From an uncultured Bacteroidales bacterium (lineage in GTDB: Bacteria > Bacteroidota > Bacteroidia > Bacteroidales > P3), in the NCBI GenBank assembly GCA_900315935.1, contig ONBB01000006.1, positions 1 to 64,000 on the forward strand: a DNA stretch of 64,000 nucleotides, read 5' to 3'. The notes below the pieces were generated by a model. That model was not told where the DNA came from. It saw only the letters and a list, made by a program, of their open reading frames with translations, and did not search any database. A program made the translations under genes and the position numbers. This document shows, one piece after another, positions 1-8,462 of this stretch (position 1 is the stretch's first letter; each line of letters begins with the position of its first letter).

Positions 1-1260
<1,260 letters not shown>

Positions 1261-1277
1261 CAACCCCAAAACAACTG

Positions 1278-1309
1278 GAGGCGCTTCGAAAGAAGCGCCT
1301 CTCTTTTTT
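1278..1309 (+). terminator. Rho-independent terminator of pruA
   Basis: A perfect 10-bp stem (GAGGCGCTTC / GAAGCGCCTC) with a GAAA tetraloop is followed by TCTTTTTT. It lies 17 bases after the pruA stop codon. Confidence 0.93.
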
Positions 1310-1328
1310 GCCGATTGAACATTTTTTT

Positions 1329-1360
1329 TTTGCCATATGAATTATTTTGTGTAATTTTGC
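1329..1360 (+). promoter_or_regulatory. Bacteroidota-type promoter for the 6S-like RNA
   Basis: TTTG at 1329-1332, a 19-base spacer, then TAATTTTGC at 1352-1360, an exact match to the -33/-7 pattern of the primary sigma factor in Bacteroidota. Transcription should begin near 1366, about 295 bases before the next start codon, which points to an RNA gene or a long leader. Confidence 0.8.
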
Positions 1361-1365
1361 AGTCG

Positions 1366-1595
1366 CTTTCGAGAGTGGAAGCGTTAGCAGGAAAAGCATT
1401 GCGATATTTGTCCTTACGTTGAATTCGCCAAATTTAAGAAGGAGGACGGAGCATTTGTGCTTTCGCTTGTATGCGTATGCTATTGTCTTAGCATACCGTC
1501 AGGTGTGAGAGTGGTTCCATAATCCGTTCCTTCAAGGTGTTTGGCGATACCTAACGTAAACGGACATGAGCACATAACCTCATGCCTTTTCTATT
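1366..1595 (+). ncRNA. ssrS: Rod-shaped structured RNA, probable 6S RNA
   Basis: Nested complementary arms can be read directly: 1391-1399 with 1582-1591, 1409-1420 with 1553-1566, 1427-1432 with 1540-1545, 1439-1450 with 1523-1532 (GG bulge), and an apical hairpin 1475-1480 with 1491-1496. Between the last two lies a large open bubble of about 25 bases on each side. A long interrupted rod of about 200 bases with a central bubble and a small apical stem is the architecture of 6S RNA, which mimics an open promoter and binds RNA polymerase. The promoter directly upstream fits an independent RNA gene. The alternative is a 5' leader of the downstream cassette. The fold is seen; the 6S name is inferred. 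Confidence 0.58.
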
Positions 1596-1660
1596 TATTA
1601 AAGATTAGCGTTCCGTTGGAGGGTCGGGGCATAGTTGATAAAACCTAATAACAATACATT

Positions 1661-2401
1661 ATGGTTAGAGCATTATCATATGATTTGGAGAATAATCGTC
1701 TCTATAACGGAATAGGAGGTACTGCTGATTGTATTCTTTCAGAACATGACAAAAAAGGGTTCCATACATACAAGGTTTCCCTCCCGAATGAGCCTGTGGA
1801 AATTAAGGTTTCGTCAAATCTCCATTACCAAGGGGTGTCATACCTCTATGCTGAAATATTAATTCGTGGAAAGAAAATGTTGAATTTTCAAGATAAACAA
1901 GCGTTATACCTTTTGAATGCTTGCAGTCTTGACACATTTCAAGTACCGGCAGGGAATTGGGATGAATTGTTCGATTCTATAGTCAGAAATTATAACAACC
2001 GTTATATCGTGAGCAAAGAAGACATTGACATGTATTTTAATGAGTTGGATGATATTGTTTTAAAAGATGGCATTCATGTATATAGAAACAAGACAGATCA
2101 AGCAGGAACGGAATGGAAAGGCTCATTCCTTGTTGTGCTACATGTTTTTGATATGTTGACCGACATTATGAGAAGCAGAAATGAATCTGTGTTGTCAGAC
2201 AACGCTTTTTTTGAGAGTAGATTATTGGCAACCTGTAAACGGTGTTTACAAAGGTTTTCCGAGTGTTATCCGACGTGGGAAATTAAAGAAGATGATAGGC
2301 GTTTAAAAAAGTTATCGGAGAAACTTTTTGCAGTGATTGGGTATATCAATCAGTATGGAAAACCTCTGGAATATGTAAATCTATTAACCCATAGACCATA
2401 A
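1661..2401 (+). CDS. Orphan protein, first gene of the HAD/PRTase/DprA-like cassette
   Basis: A 246-residue protein that I do not recognise. It has no signal peptide or membrane segment and looks like a soluble mixed alpha/beta protein; the N-terminal half (residues 1-80) is beta-rich and the rest mostly helical, with a basic, Cys-containing stretch (ATCKRCLQRF) in the C-terminal third. Its stop overlaps the next start by one base (TAATG), so the two are translationally coupled and it belongs to the same unit as the HAD gene. The AT-rich composition and A/T-ending codons differ sharply from the GC-rich housekeeping genes around the cassette, suggesting horizontal acquisition. No ribosome binding site is evident. 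Function unknown; from context it may supply a substrate-specific or sensor part of the cassette. Confidence 0.82.
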   Translation: MVRALSYDLENNRLYNGIGGTADCILSEHDKKGFHTYKVSLPNEPVEIKVSSNLHYQGVSYLYAEILIRGKKMLNFQDKQALYLLNACSLDTFQVPAGNWDELFDSIVRNYNNRYIVSKEDIDMYFNELDDIVLKDGIHVYRNKTDQAGTEWKGSFLVVLHVFDMLTDIMRSRNESVLSDNAFFESRLLATCKRCLQRFSECYPTWEIKEDDRRLKKLSEKLFAVIGYINQYGKPLEYVNLLTHRP

Positions 2402-2940
2402 TGGCAGGAAAAAAGGAAGAAGATTACATTATAGTGTTTGACTTGGATGAAACACTTGTAAATACCGACCATGCTAATAGTATAGCCTATCAACAGGCGG
2501 TTTATGAAATCACAGGGATGCCTATAAATGCAGGAGGCTGTCGTCTTACGAGAAAAAACGTTCAGGATAGACTGAATGCAAGCGACTCTGTTATGCACAA
2601 AATAATTGTCCGTAAGGAAGAATTGTTTCCCGCATACTTAAAATATACTGCACCAATGCCAGCTCTTTTTATTTTAAAACACTTAAAAAATACTTGTTGC
2701 ATATTATTAACGCTTGCAAGGAGGGAACGTGCGAGAATAGTACTTGATTACTATGGTGTATCACAGTTGTTCGACAGGCTATACTTTTGGGAAGATTATG
2801 CAGGAACTCCTAAGTTCGAATATTTGATTTGCAAAAAGTATTATGCACCTGAAAAAATAATATTGTTTGAAAATGAACAGGATCAGATAGATGAGGCTGT
2901 GTATAATGGAATTCCTATCCAAAACATCTATAAATCATAA
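2401..2940 (+). CDS. HAD-superfamily phosphohydrolase of the cassette
   Basis: 179 residues with the complete HAD signature: nucleophile motif I DLDETLV (Asp14, Asp16), motif II Thr104 in LLTLA, motif III Lys138 in GTPKFEYL, and an acidic motif IV around Glu157/Asp161/Asp164 in FENEQDQID. A small helical cap lies between motifs I and II (about residues 20-90). Such enzymes remove phosphate from small metabolites such as nucleotides or sugar phosphates. The second gene of the cassette, it overlaps the first by one base and is 6 bases from the third. Cytoplasmic. The family call is firm; the substrate is unknown, though a phosphorylated nucleotide or PRPP-derived product is a reasonable inference from its neighbour. 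Confidence 0.88.
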   Translation: MAGKKEEDYIIVFDLDETLVNTDHANSIAYQQAVYEITGMPINAGGCRLTRKNVQDRLNASDSVMHKIIVRKEELFPAYLKYTAPMPALFILKHLKNTCCILLTLARRERARIVLDYYGVSQLFDRLYFWEDYAGTPKFEYLICKKYYAPEKIILFENEQDQIDEAVYNGIPIQNIYKS

Positions 2941-2946
2941 ACAAAT

Positions 2947-3888
2947 ATGGCACAATTATTATCGCAAGAAGAATTTGAAATTATTATGTCAGGGCACACA
3001 TTAGATGGAGAGCGGTATTTGGTTGTTGAGAGTATTCCGCTAGCGGCCTTTTCTGAAAAACAAGGGGAAGAGAATCCTCGGATTTGGAGGTCCCGGTATA
3101 ATGATGGTTTTTATTTTAGAATAGGAGATGAGGCTGTTTCGATTTCACAATTGACACCCTTGGAGTTGATATATGGAGCCCGAAACTATTCGAAGGAAAA
3201 TGACGGAACTATTCCACCCAATGTTTTTATTGATAAAACAGTTGACACTCAAGAAAGAAGAGTGTTTTATCAAGCCCGTATAGAGCCGGATGAACTTAAT
3301 AAATATATAATTTCCAAGAATGAACATCTGGCACATGACGTGCATGGCTATTACCACACGCAGTACAAAGGATATCAAAAACCGGGAAATCCTGATTATG
3401 TCAACATTCTGAAGAATCAACCATTTTTATATTCTGAAGAAATACTGGGGAAAGCATCCTGTGAATTAAAAGAAGTTTTGAGCATAAATCTACCCCAAAT
3501 TAAAGAAAAGATAAAATGTAATACTCTTGTGATTGTGTTAGTTCCTAGAGCCAAAGCTAACCAAGAAGAATGGTATCAACAATGGAGAAAAACCATTTCA
3601 GAATGGTGCGTTGAACACCAAGAAGAAGGATTTGAAGATGGGTGTTCTTATATTATCCGCCATACTGATACACCTACAACGCATTTAAAGGAGGATGGGG
3701 AAGTTTACCCGGGTATAACAAAAGAAACGTGCTTTATCTCAACAGAAATTGAGGGGAGAGACATACTATGTATTGACGATGTGTATACGAAAGGGGTTAA
3801 TATTGATGAAGATGCACTGCAAGCTATAATGGACAATAAACCCAAGACACTTACGTTTTATAGTGTCGCTAAAACTTATAAAAAATAA
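2947..3888 (+). CDS. Phosphoribosyltransferase-like protein of the cassette
   Basis: 313 residues. The C-terminal part carries a type I phosphoribosyltransferase PRPP loop, ILCIDDVYTKGVN (Asp277, Asp278, Thr281, Gly283), preceded by the hydrophobic strand TLVIVLVPRAK expected at the start of the PRTase fold. The N-terminal about 190 residues match no family I recognise and include an acidic stretch and HxHxxYYHxQY-like clusters of His and Tyr. PRTases attach ribose-5-phosphate from PRPP to a base or remove it; some act only as regulators. The gene lies 6 bases after the HAD gene and 6 bases before the DprA-like gene. The PRTase call rests mainly on the PRPP loop, so catalytic activity is unproven. 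Confidence 0.75.
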   Translation: MAQLLSQEEFEIIMSGHTLDGERYLVVESIPLAAFSEKQGEENPRIWRSRYNDGFYFRIGDEAVSISQLTPLELIYGARNYSKENDGTIPPNVFIDKTVDTQERRVFYQARIEPDELNKYIISKNEHLAHDVHGYYHTQYKGYQKPGNPDYVNILKNQPFLYSEEILGKASCELKEVLSINLPQIKEKIKCNTLVIVLVPRAKANQEEWYQQWRKTISEWCVEHQEEGFEDGCSYIIRHTDTPTTHLKEDGEVYPGITKETCFISTEIEGRDILCIDDVYTKGVNIDEDALQAIMDNKPKTLTFYSVAKTYKK

Positions 3889-3894
3889 ATAGAT

Positions 3895-4827
3895 ATGAAG
3901 TATACGGACAATGCATTGAATATCCTTTTGGCATTAGATTGTAAGGGAATAGGTCCTGCTTGGATAAATAAAAATATAGGAACAAATCTAGATATACGTA
4001 CGCTATGGGAAAAATTGCGATTCTTTACAAAGGACATAGATTTGTCTTTTGAACTATTCTGTCAAAAAAGAGACTGTTTAGAGCAACTTTTGGAAGCTGA
4101 TGATATCGCAGATGGTGTTGTGGCAATGGGCGATAATGATTTTCCTATTATTTCTGATTCAGTTAAATATGGAGAAAGACCCGTTGTACTTTTCTATAGG
4201 GGAGATATATCGCTAATACATACAATAGACAATAATGTGGCCGTTATAGGAGTGCTTAATCCTGAAAGAGACATAGAAGAAAGAGAGCGAGCATTTGTAA
4301 AAGTGTTGGTTTCCAATGGGATTAATATAGTCAGTGGCCTTGCAAAGGGATGCGATAGCATTGCGCACAATCAAGCGCTTGACTCTAATGGAAAAACCAT
4401 AGCAATATTGCCCGGTACATTAAGAAACATTATCCCTGTAGAAAACAAAGATCTGTCTGATGAAATCGTATCAAAATATGGCTTGCTCGTGACTGAATAT
4501 TATAAAGATGTATCCTCAAAAAAGGAACTTGTAGACCGATATGTCAAGCGCGACAGATTACAAGCAATGTTTAGTAAGGCCGTTTGTTTGGCAGCAAGTT
4601 ATGCACCAAACAATCAGGGAAACGATAGCGGTTCTCGTCATGCCATGGGAAAAGCAAAGGAGTACAATGTGCAGAGATATGTGATGTACAACCGGGATAC
4701 AGATTGTATGAATGCACAATTTGATCTTAATAGAGATTTGTTAAAAGATCCCTCTGTTCGAGTTCTTTCGACAAAATCAATCACTGAAATTTGTGATAGA
4801 ATAACGATGAAATCAACATTGTTTTAA
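3895..4827 (+). CDS. DprA/Smf-like (SLOG fold) protein, divergent paralogue of DprA
   Basis: 310 residues. The N-terminus resembles the helix-hairpin region of DprA (LALDCKGIGPAW). A Rossmann-like SLOG core follows: VAVIG at 115-119, GLAKGCDSIAH at 148-158 (canonical DprA has GLAYGIDTAAH), an AILPG strand, LVTEYY at 198-203, KRDRLQA at 218-224 and GSRHAMGKA at 246-254. The first motif reads VIGVLNPER rather than VGTRR, so an arginine conserved in DprA is missing. DprA loads RecA on incoming single-stranded DNA; related SLOG proteins bind or make nucleotide ligands. A canonical dprA exists at 50848-51951, so this copy probably has a dedicated role in the cassette. Last gene of the unit. Confidence 0.87.
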   Translation: MKYTDNALNILLALDCKGIGPAWINKNIGTNLDIRTLWEKLRFFTKDIDLSFELFCQKRDCLEQLLEADDIADGVVAMGDNDFPIISDSVKYGERPVVLFYRGDISLIHTIDNNVAVIGVLNPERDIEERERAFVKVLVSNGINIVSGLAKGCDSIAHNQALDSNGKTIAILPGTLRNIIPVENKDLSDEIVSKYGLLVTEYYKDVSSKKELVDRYVKRDRLQAMFSKAVCLAASYAPNNQGNDSGSRHAMGKAKEYNVQRYVMYNRDTDCMNAQFDLNRDLLKDPSVRVLSTKSITEICDRITMKSTLF

Positions 4828-4972
4828 TGAAACTAATTAATTTAGGCAAAAGCGGAGCTTGATATGGGTTCCATGCGGAGAATAAATGGGTGGCTGCTCA
4901 AGGCGGCCCTCCGATAGACGAAGTACACACTATAGTCTTGCCGAGGAATATCATCCAATGCCGAAATTACAC

Positions 4973-5014
4973 GGCAAGCGCGCCCTACCATCGGTTTGGC
5001 GCGCTTGCCGTTTT
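4973..5014 (+). terminator. Strong hairpin terminator between convergent cassette and FKBP gene
   Basis: A perfect 12-bp inverted repeat (4973-4984 with 4998-5009, GGCAAGCGCGCC / GGCGCGCTTGCC) is followed on the plus strand by GTTTT. It sits between the plus-strand cassette (end 4827) and the minus-strand FKBP gene (end 5026) and could stop transcription from both sides. The 145 bases between the cassette stop and this hairpin contain no gene that I can support. Confidence 0.65.
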
Positions 5015-5025
5015 GGAGGCGATTT

Positions 5026-5526
5026 TTACAGAACCTTGATGAGTTCGACGGTGAAGATGAGGGCGGCGTAGGGCGGTATGTCGGCGCCGGCGCCGCGTTC
5101 GCCATAGGCGAGGTGGTAGGGGATGTAGAACTTGAAGACGGAGCCTTCCTTCATGAGCTGTACGCCTTCGGTCCAGCCGGCGATGACCTGCTGCAAGCCG
5201 AACTCGGCGGGCTGGTTGCGGCGGTAGCTGGAGTCGAAGACGGTGCCGTCGATGAGGGTGCCCTCGTAGTGGCAGCGCACGGTGTCGCTGGCCTTGGGCT
5301 GGCGGCCGGTGCCCTCTTTCACAATCTCATACTGCAGGCCGCTGGCGGTAACGGTGATGCCGTCGCGCTTGGCATTCTCGGCCAGGAAGCGCTCGCCCTC
5401 GGCACGGGCGGCCTTGCCGCGCTCGGCGGCCTCGGACTGCTGGCGCTCCTCCAGTTCGTTGAAGAAGTGCTCCAGCACCTGATGCGCCTCCTCGTGGCTC
5501 ATCTGCGGGGTGCGCCCCTGCAGCAC
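5026..5526 (-). CDS. FKBP-type peptidyl-prolyl isomerase with missing N-terminus
   Basis: The C-terminal domain is a standard FKBP fold: VRCHYEGTLIDGTVFDSS, GWTEGVQLMKEGS, YIPYHLAYGERG and PPYAALIFTVELI. Before it is the dimerisation domain of FkpA/Mip-like FKBPs (SHEEAHQVLEHFFNELEE). Upstream of the GTG at 5526 the family-typical reading continues (IDDYAAAIADVLQG) but runs into a TAA at 5563-5565 inside a heptamer repeat tract, with no ATG. About 20 N-terminal residues normal for the family (including an ALGLSIG-type segment) are therefore absent. Possible starts are GTG 5526 or ATT 5556. Last gene of the gapA-fabG-btuF-like unit. It may be expressed from the remnant start or be a decaying gene. 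Confidence 0.75.
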   Translation of the reverse strand: MLQGRTPQMSHEEAHQVLEHFFNELEERQQSEAAERGKAARAEGERFLAENAKRDGITVTASGLQYEIVKEGTGRQPKASDTVRCHYEGTLIDGTVFDSSYRRNQPAEFGLQQVIAGWTEGVQLMKEGSVFKFYIPYHLAYGERGAGADIPPYAALIFTVELIKVL

Positions 5527-5558
5527 GTCGGCGATGGCGGCGGCGTAGTCGTCAATAT

Positions 5559-5602
5559 GGGTTTAAGGTGTAAGGTTTAGGGTTTAAGGTTTAAGGTTTA
5601 AG
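5559..5602. repeat. Heptamer tandem repeat (GGTTTAA type)
   Basis: About six imperfect copies of a 7-base unit (GGTTTAA with variants GGTGTAA, GGTTTAG). The tract provides the stop codon of the BtuF-like gene (TAA at 5591-5593, minus strand) and abuts the truncated start of the FKBP gene. Confidence 0.9.
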
Positions 5603-6487
5603 CATCCGTTGGCGGAGGTATAGTACGGCGTCGATGTTGCGGGGCACCTGGAGGTCGAAGGTGCCGCTCTCGATGCCGATGACGTTCCCCAGGCGCACAG
5701 CACGGAGGGTGTTGTAGGGTTTCATGGAGCAGAACGCAGCGCTGTCCTCGCGGCGCACGATGATGTAGTCGGGGTCCTCCTTCATCAGTGCCTCGAGGCT
5801 GTAGCTCCAGCCGCTGACCTCCTCGGCGATGTTGCGGCCGCCGGCCATGCGGATGATGTCGTTGATGAAGGTGTTGCCGCCGGCGGTGAAGTTGCCGGCG
5901 GGGCCATAGCCGACGACATAGTACACTTTTGGTGTGATTGCGTGATTGCGTGATTGCGTTAATGTGTCAGTGTCTAACGCAATCACGCAATCACGCAATA
6001 ACGCATTCAGTGAGTCGGCCTCACACTCGCGGCCCACGAGGCGGCCGATGGCCAGGATGTTGTCGTAGAGGGCGTCGAAGCGGGGCTTCTCGATGACACA
6101 TACCATGGGAGTGCCCATCTGGTCCATCTGGTCGGTGGCCTTCTTGCCCACCATAGAGCCGCTGATGACGAGGTCGGGCTGGCAGGCGAGGATACTCTCG
6201 ATGTTGAGGTTGCTGATGCCGCCGATGGAGGGTATCTGTTTAGCCTCGGCAGGGTAGGTGCAGAAGTCGGTGCGGCCCACCAATAGGTCGCCAGCACCGA
6301 GGGCAAACATGATTTCCGTAACGGCAGGGGAGAGGGAGACCACACGGGTAGGGGAGGCGGGCACCGCCACACGGCGGCCGTAGTCGTCGGTTACCGTGTC
6401 CATAGTCTGTGTGTCCGGCTGCCTTCCGCTGCAGGATGCCAGCAATAGCGTAAGCGACAACAGAAACAACAATGACAACTTTTTCAT
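5591..6487 (-). CDS. Periplasmic-facing metal-chelate/cobalamin substrate-binding lipoprotein (BtuF/FepB-like)
   Basis: I start at the ATG giving MKKLSLLFLLSLTLLLASC, a lipoprotein signal with lipobox LASC; an ATG three codons upstream is also possible. The rest is a class III helical-backbone binding protein of cobalamin, heme or siderophore ABC importers: DDYGRRVAVPASPTRVVSL, SPAVTEIMFALGAGDLLVG, then GGISNLNIESILACQPDLV and a second lobe with AGGRNIAEEVSGWSYSLEAL. No permease or ATPase gene is adjacent, so the ligand cannot be assigned. Residues about 160-184 (RDCVIALDTDTLTQSRNHAI) are encoded by an octamer inverted repeat and look like an insertion. The last codons and stop fall in a heptamer tract. 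Confidence 0.85.
   Translation of the reverse strand: MKKLSLLFLLSLTLLLASCSGRQPDTQTMDTVTDDYGRRVAVPASPTRVVSLSPAVTEIMFALGAGDLLVGRTDFCTYPAEAKQIPSIGGISNLNIESILACQPDLVISGSMVGKKATDQMDQMGTPMVCVIEKPRFDALYDNILAIGRLVGRECEADSLNALLRDCVIALDTDTLTQSRNHAITPKVYYVVGYGPAGNFTAGGNTFINDIIRMAGGRNIAEEVSGWSYSLEALMKEDPDYIIVRREDSAAFCSMKPYNTLRAVRLGNVIGIESGTFDLQVPRNIDAVLYLRQRMLKP
5934..6006. repeat. Paired inverted octamer repeats inside the BtuF-like gene
   Basis: Three to four copies of GTGATTGC-type octamers (5934-5962) face an inverted set of CACGCAAT octamers (5976-6006) across a spacer of about 13 bases, so the whole can form a long hairpin. It is read through in frame by the BtuF-like gene. Confidence 0.9.
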
Positions 6488-6527
6488 CTGTCTCAACTAC
6501 TTAACTACTTTTCACTTAACTTCAGAA

Positions 6528-7301
6528 TCACGCATCTTCCATGCCGCCGCAGATGGGCAGGACGACGGAGGTGATGTAGGGGCACATGTCGGAGGCGAGG
6601 AAGGTGCATGCCTGGGCCACCTCGTCGGCGGTGCCGGGGCGGCGCATGGGGATGCGGCTGCACCAGGTGTCCATCAGTTCCTTGGGCACCTCGGCGGTCA
6701 TCTCGGTCTCGACGAAGCCGGGGGCGACGACGTTGACGCGTATGTTGCGCGCGGCGAACTCCTTGGCGCAGCTTTTGGAGAAACCGATGATGGCGGCCTT
6801 GGAGGCGGCATAGTTGGCCTGGTTGTAGTTGCCGGCAATGCCGACCACGGAGCCGATGTTGACGATGGAGCCGTAGCCTTGTTTCCACATGGCGGGCTGG
6901 ATGGCCTTGGTCATGCAGAATACGGAGCCGAGGTTGACGTCCAGCACGCGGCGGAACTGCTCCTCGGTGAGGCGTTTGACGGCGGCATCGTCGGTGATGC
7001 CGGCGTTGTTGACGAGGATGTCGACACGGCCAAAGTCGGCGAGCACCTCTTTGGCAAATGCCTGGGCAGAGGCGTAGTCGGCCACGTTGTAGGCATAGCC
7101 TTTGGCTTTGAGGTTGGAGTTCGGAATACGGAGTTCTGAATAGATGTCGTTCAGTTCCTTTTCCACAGCGAGCATGGCCTCGTTGCGTTGGCGCCCGCAG
7201 AAGGCCACGTTGCAGCCCTCGCGCGCGAATCGTATAGCAATAGCGCGACCGATGCCACGGGTGGCACCGGTCACGATTGCAGTCTTATTTTCTAACAGCA
7301 T
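6528..7301 (-). CDS. fabG: 3-oxoacyl-[acyl-carrier-protein] reductase family SDR
   Basis: Classical short-chain dehydrogenase of 257 residues: cofactor motif TGATRGIGRA (11-20), NNAG (98-101), catalytic Asn123, Ser151, Tyr164 and Lys168 (NYAASKAA), and the FabG-like segment APGFVETEM. FabG reduces beta-ketoacyl-ACP with NADPH in fatty acid elongation. It begins 9 bases after gapA ends on the same strand and is probably cotranscribed from the gapA promoter. Residues about 52-62 (DIYSELRIPNSNL), between the NADP-binding helix and the KAKGYAYNV strand, are extra compared with FabG proteins and correspond to a heptamer repeat tract (7116-7144). Confidence 0.92.
   Translation of the reverse strand: MLLENKTAIVTGATRGIGRAIAIRFAREGCNVAFCGRQRNEAMLAVEKELNDIYSELRIPNSNLKAKGYAYNVADYASAQAFAKEVLADFGRVDILVNNAGITDDAAVKRLTEEQFRRVLDVNLGSVFCMTKAIQPAMWKQGYGSIVNIGSVVGIAGNYNQANYAASKAAIIGFSKSCAKEFAARNIRVNVVAPGFVETEMTAEVPKELMDTWCSRIPMRRPGTADEVAQACTFLASDMCPYITSVVLPICGGMEDA
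7116..7144. repeat. Heptamer repeat insertion in fabG
   Basis: Four 7-base units in an alternating pattern (GGAGTTC, GGAATAC, GGAGTTC, TGAATAG). They encode the extra residues SELRIPNS in fabG. Confidence 0.75.
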
Positions 7302-7310
7302 ATCTGTTTT

Positions 7311-8318
7311 TTAGAGAAGCGTTGCAAGTTTGGCGGCAAGGTCGCCCACGCGGGTGCTGTAGCCCTTCTCGTTGTCGTACCAGGAGACGACTTTGACGAA
7401 GTTGCCGTCCATGACCTGGGTGAGCAGGGCGTCGAAGATGCTGCTGTGGGTGTTGTCGATGATGTCGATGCTGACGATGGGCTCGTCGCAGTACTGCAGG
7501 ACACCCTTCATGGAGCCTTCGGCGGCTTCCTTGATGGCGGCGTTGATTTCCTCCTTGGTGACGGCGCGGCCGAGCTCGGCGGTGAGGTCGACGACAGAAC
7601 CGTCGGGGGTGGGGACGCGCATGGCAAAGCCGTCCAGCTTGCCCATCAGCTCGGGGATGACCAGGCCGACAGCCTTGGCGGCACCGGAGGAGGTGGGGAT
7701 GATGGAGACGGCAGCGGCACGGGCGCGGCGGAGGTCGCTGTGGGGCTGGTCGAGAATCTTCTGGTCGTTGGTGTAGCTGTGGACGGTGTTCATGAGGCCG
7801 CGCTTGAGGCCGAACTTGTCATTCAGCACCTTGGCCACGGGGGCGAGGCAGTTGGTGGTGCAGCTGGCGTTGGAGACGAGGACGGTGTCCTTGGTCAGCA
7901 CGTTGTCGTTCACACCCATGACGACGGTGGCGTCCACGTCGTCGGCCTTGCCGGCGGGCACGGTGAGGATGACCTTCTTGGCGCCGGCGTTGATGTGCTT
8001 CATCAGCTGCTCGCGCTTCTTGAAGAGGCCGGTCGACTCGACGACGATGTCGATACCCAGTTCACCCCAGGGGAGGTTCTGCGGATCGCGCTCGGCGTAG
8101 ATTTTGACCTTCTTGCCGTTGACCACGATGCAGTCGCCCTCGGCGTGCACTTCGCCCTCGAAGTTGTCGTGGACAGAGTCGTATTTGAACAGGTAGGCCA
8201 GGGTGTTGGCGTCGGTGAGGTCGTTGACAGCCACGATTTCCAGTTCGGGGTGGTCAAGCATTGCACGGAAGCTCATTCTTCCAATTCGGCCGAAACCGTT
8301 AATAGCTACTTTTGCCAT
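7311..8318 (-). CDS. gapA: Glyceraldehyde-3-phosphate dehydrogenase, type I
   Basis: 335 residues, normal length. The N-terminal NAD-binding motif INGFGRIGR, the catalytic cysteine Cys153 in SNASCTTNCLAP, HSYTNDQKILD, and the C-terminal WYDNEKGYSTRVGDL are all present. The enzyme converts glyceraldehyde 3-phosphate, NAD+ and phosphate to 1,3-bisphosphoglycerate in glycolysis and the reverse in gluconeogenesis, which fits the nearby ppdK and pckA. It is first in the operon gapA-fabG-btuF-like-FKBP and is driven by an excellent promoter at 8372-8402 on the minus strand, divergent from xerD. Confidence 0.97.
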   Translation of the reverse strand: MAKVAINGFGRIGRMSFRAMLDHPELEIVAVNDLTDANTLAYLFKYDSVHDNFEGEVHAEGDCIVVNGKKVKIYAERDPQNLPWGELGIDIVVESTGLFKKREQLMKHINAGAKKVILTVPAGKADDVDATVVMGVNDNVLTKDTVLVSNASCTTNCLAPVAKVLNDKFGLKRGLMNTVHSYTNDQKILDQPHSDLRRARAAAVSIIPTSSGAAKAVGLVIPELMGKLDGFAMRVPTPDGSVVDLTAELGRAVTKEEINAAIKEAAEGSMKGVLQYCDEPIVSIDIIDNTHSSIFDALLTQVMDGNFVKVVSWYDNEKGYSTRVGDLAAKLATLL

Positions 8319-8371
8319 AATATTTTGTTTTTTAATGTTTTGAATGTTTTTGTTGGGTTGAATATGAAATA

Positions 8372-8402
8372 CAAAGGTACGAACTTTTTCTTTACGGGCA
8401 AA
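8372..8402 (-). promoter_or_regulatory. gapA promoter
   Basis: On the minus strand TTTG (8402-8399), exactly 19 bases, then TACCTTTG (8379-8372). This matches the Bacteroidota -33/-7 consensus, with the start codon about 54 bases downstream. Confidence 0.9.
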
Positions 8403-8408
8403 TTATTT

Positions 8409-8440
8409 TTTGCCATGAGGGCGGAAATGTGTACTTTTGC
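8409..8440 (+). promoter_or_regulatory. xerD promoter
   Basis: TTTG at 8409-8412, a 19-base spacer, TACTTTTGC at 8432-8440; the expected transcription start is about 17 bases before the xerD ATG. The -33 elements of the divergent gapA and xerD promoters are only 6 bases apart. Confidence 0.88.
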
Positions 8441-8462
8441 AAAGCAAATATTGGTTTAATAA

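Noticed and set aside
1310..5010. Direct-repeat attachment sites at the borders of the AT-rich cassette
   Set aside because: I compared the sequence after the 6S-like RNA with that after 4827 and saw no convincing direct repeat; no integrase is within the cassette.
4842..5105. 87-codon minus-strand frame between the cassette and FKBP
   Set aside because: Overlaps the FKBP coding region in another frame and the terminator hairpin; composition is that of a shadow frame.
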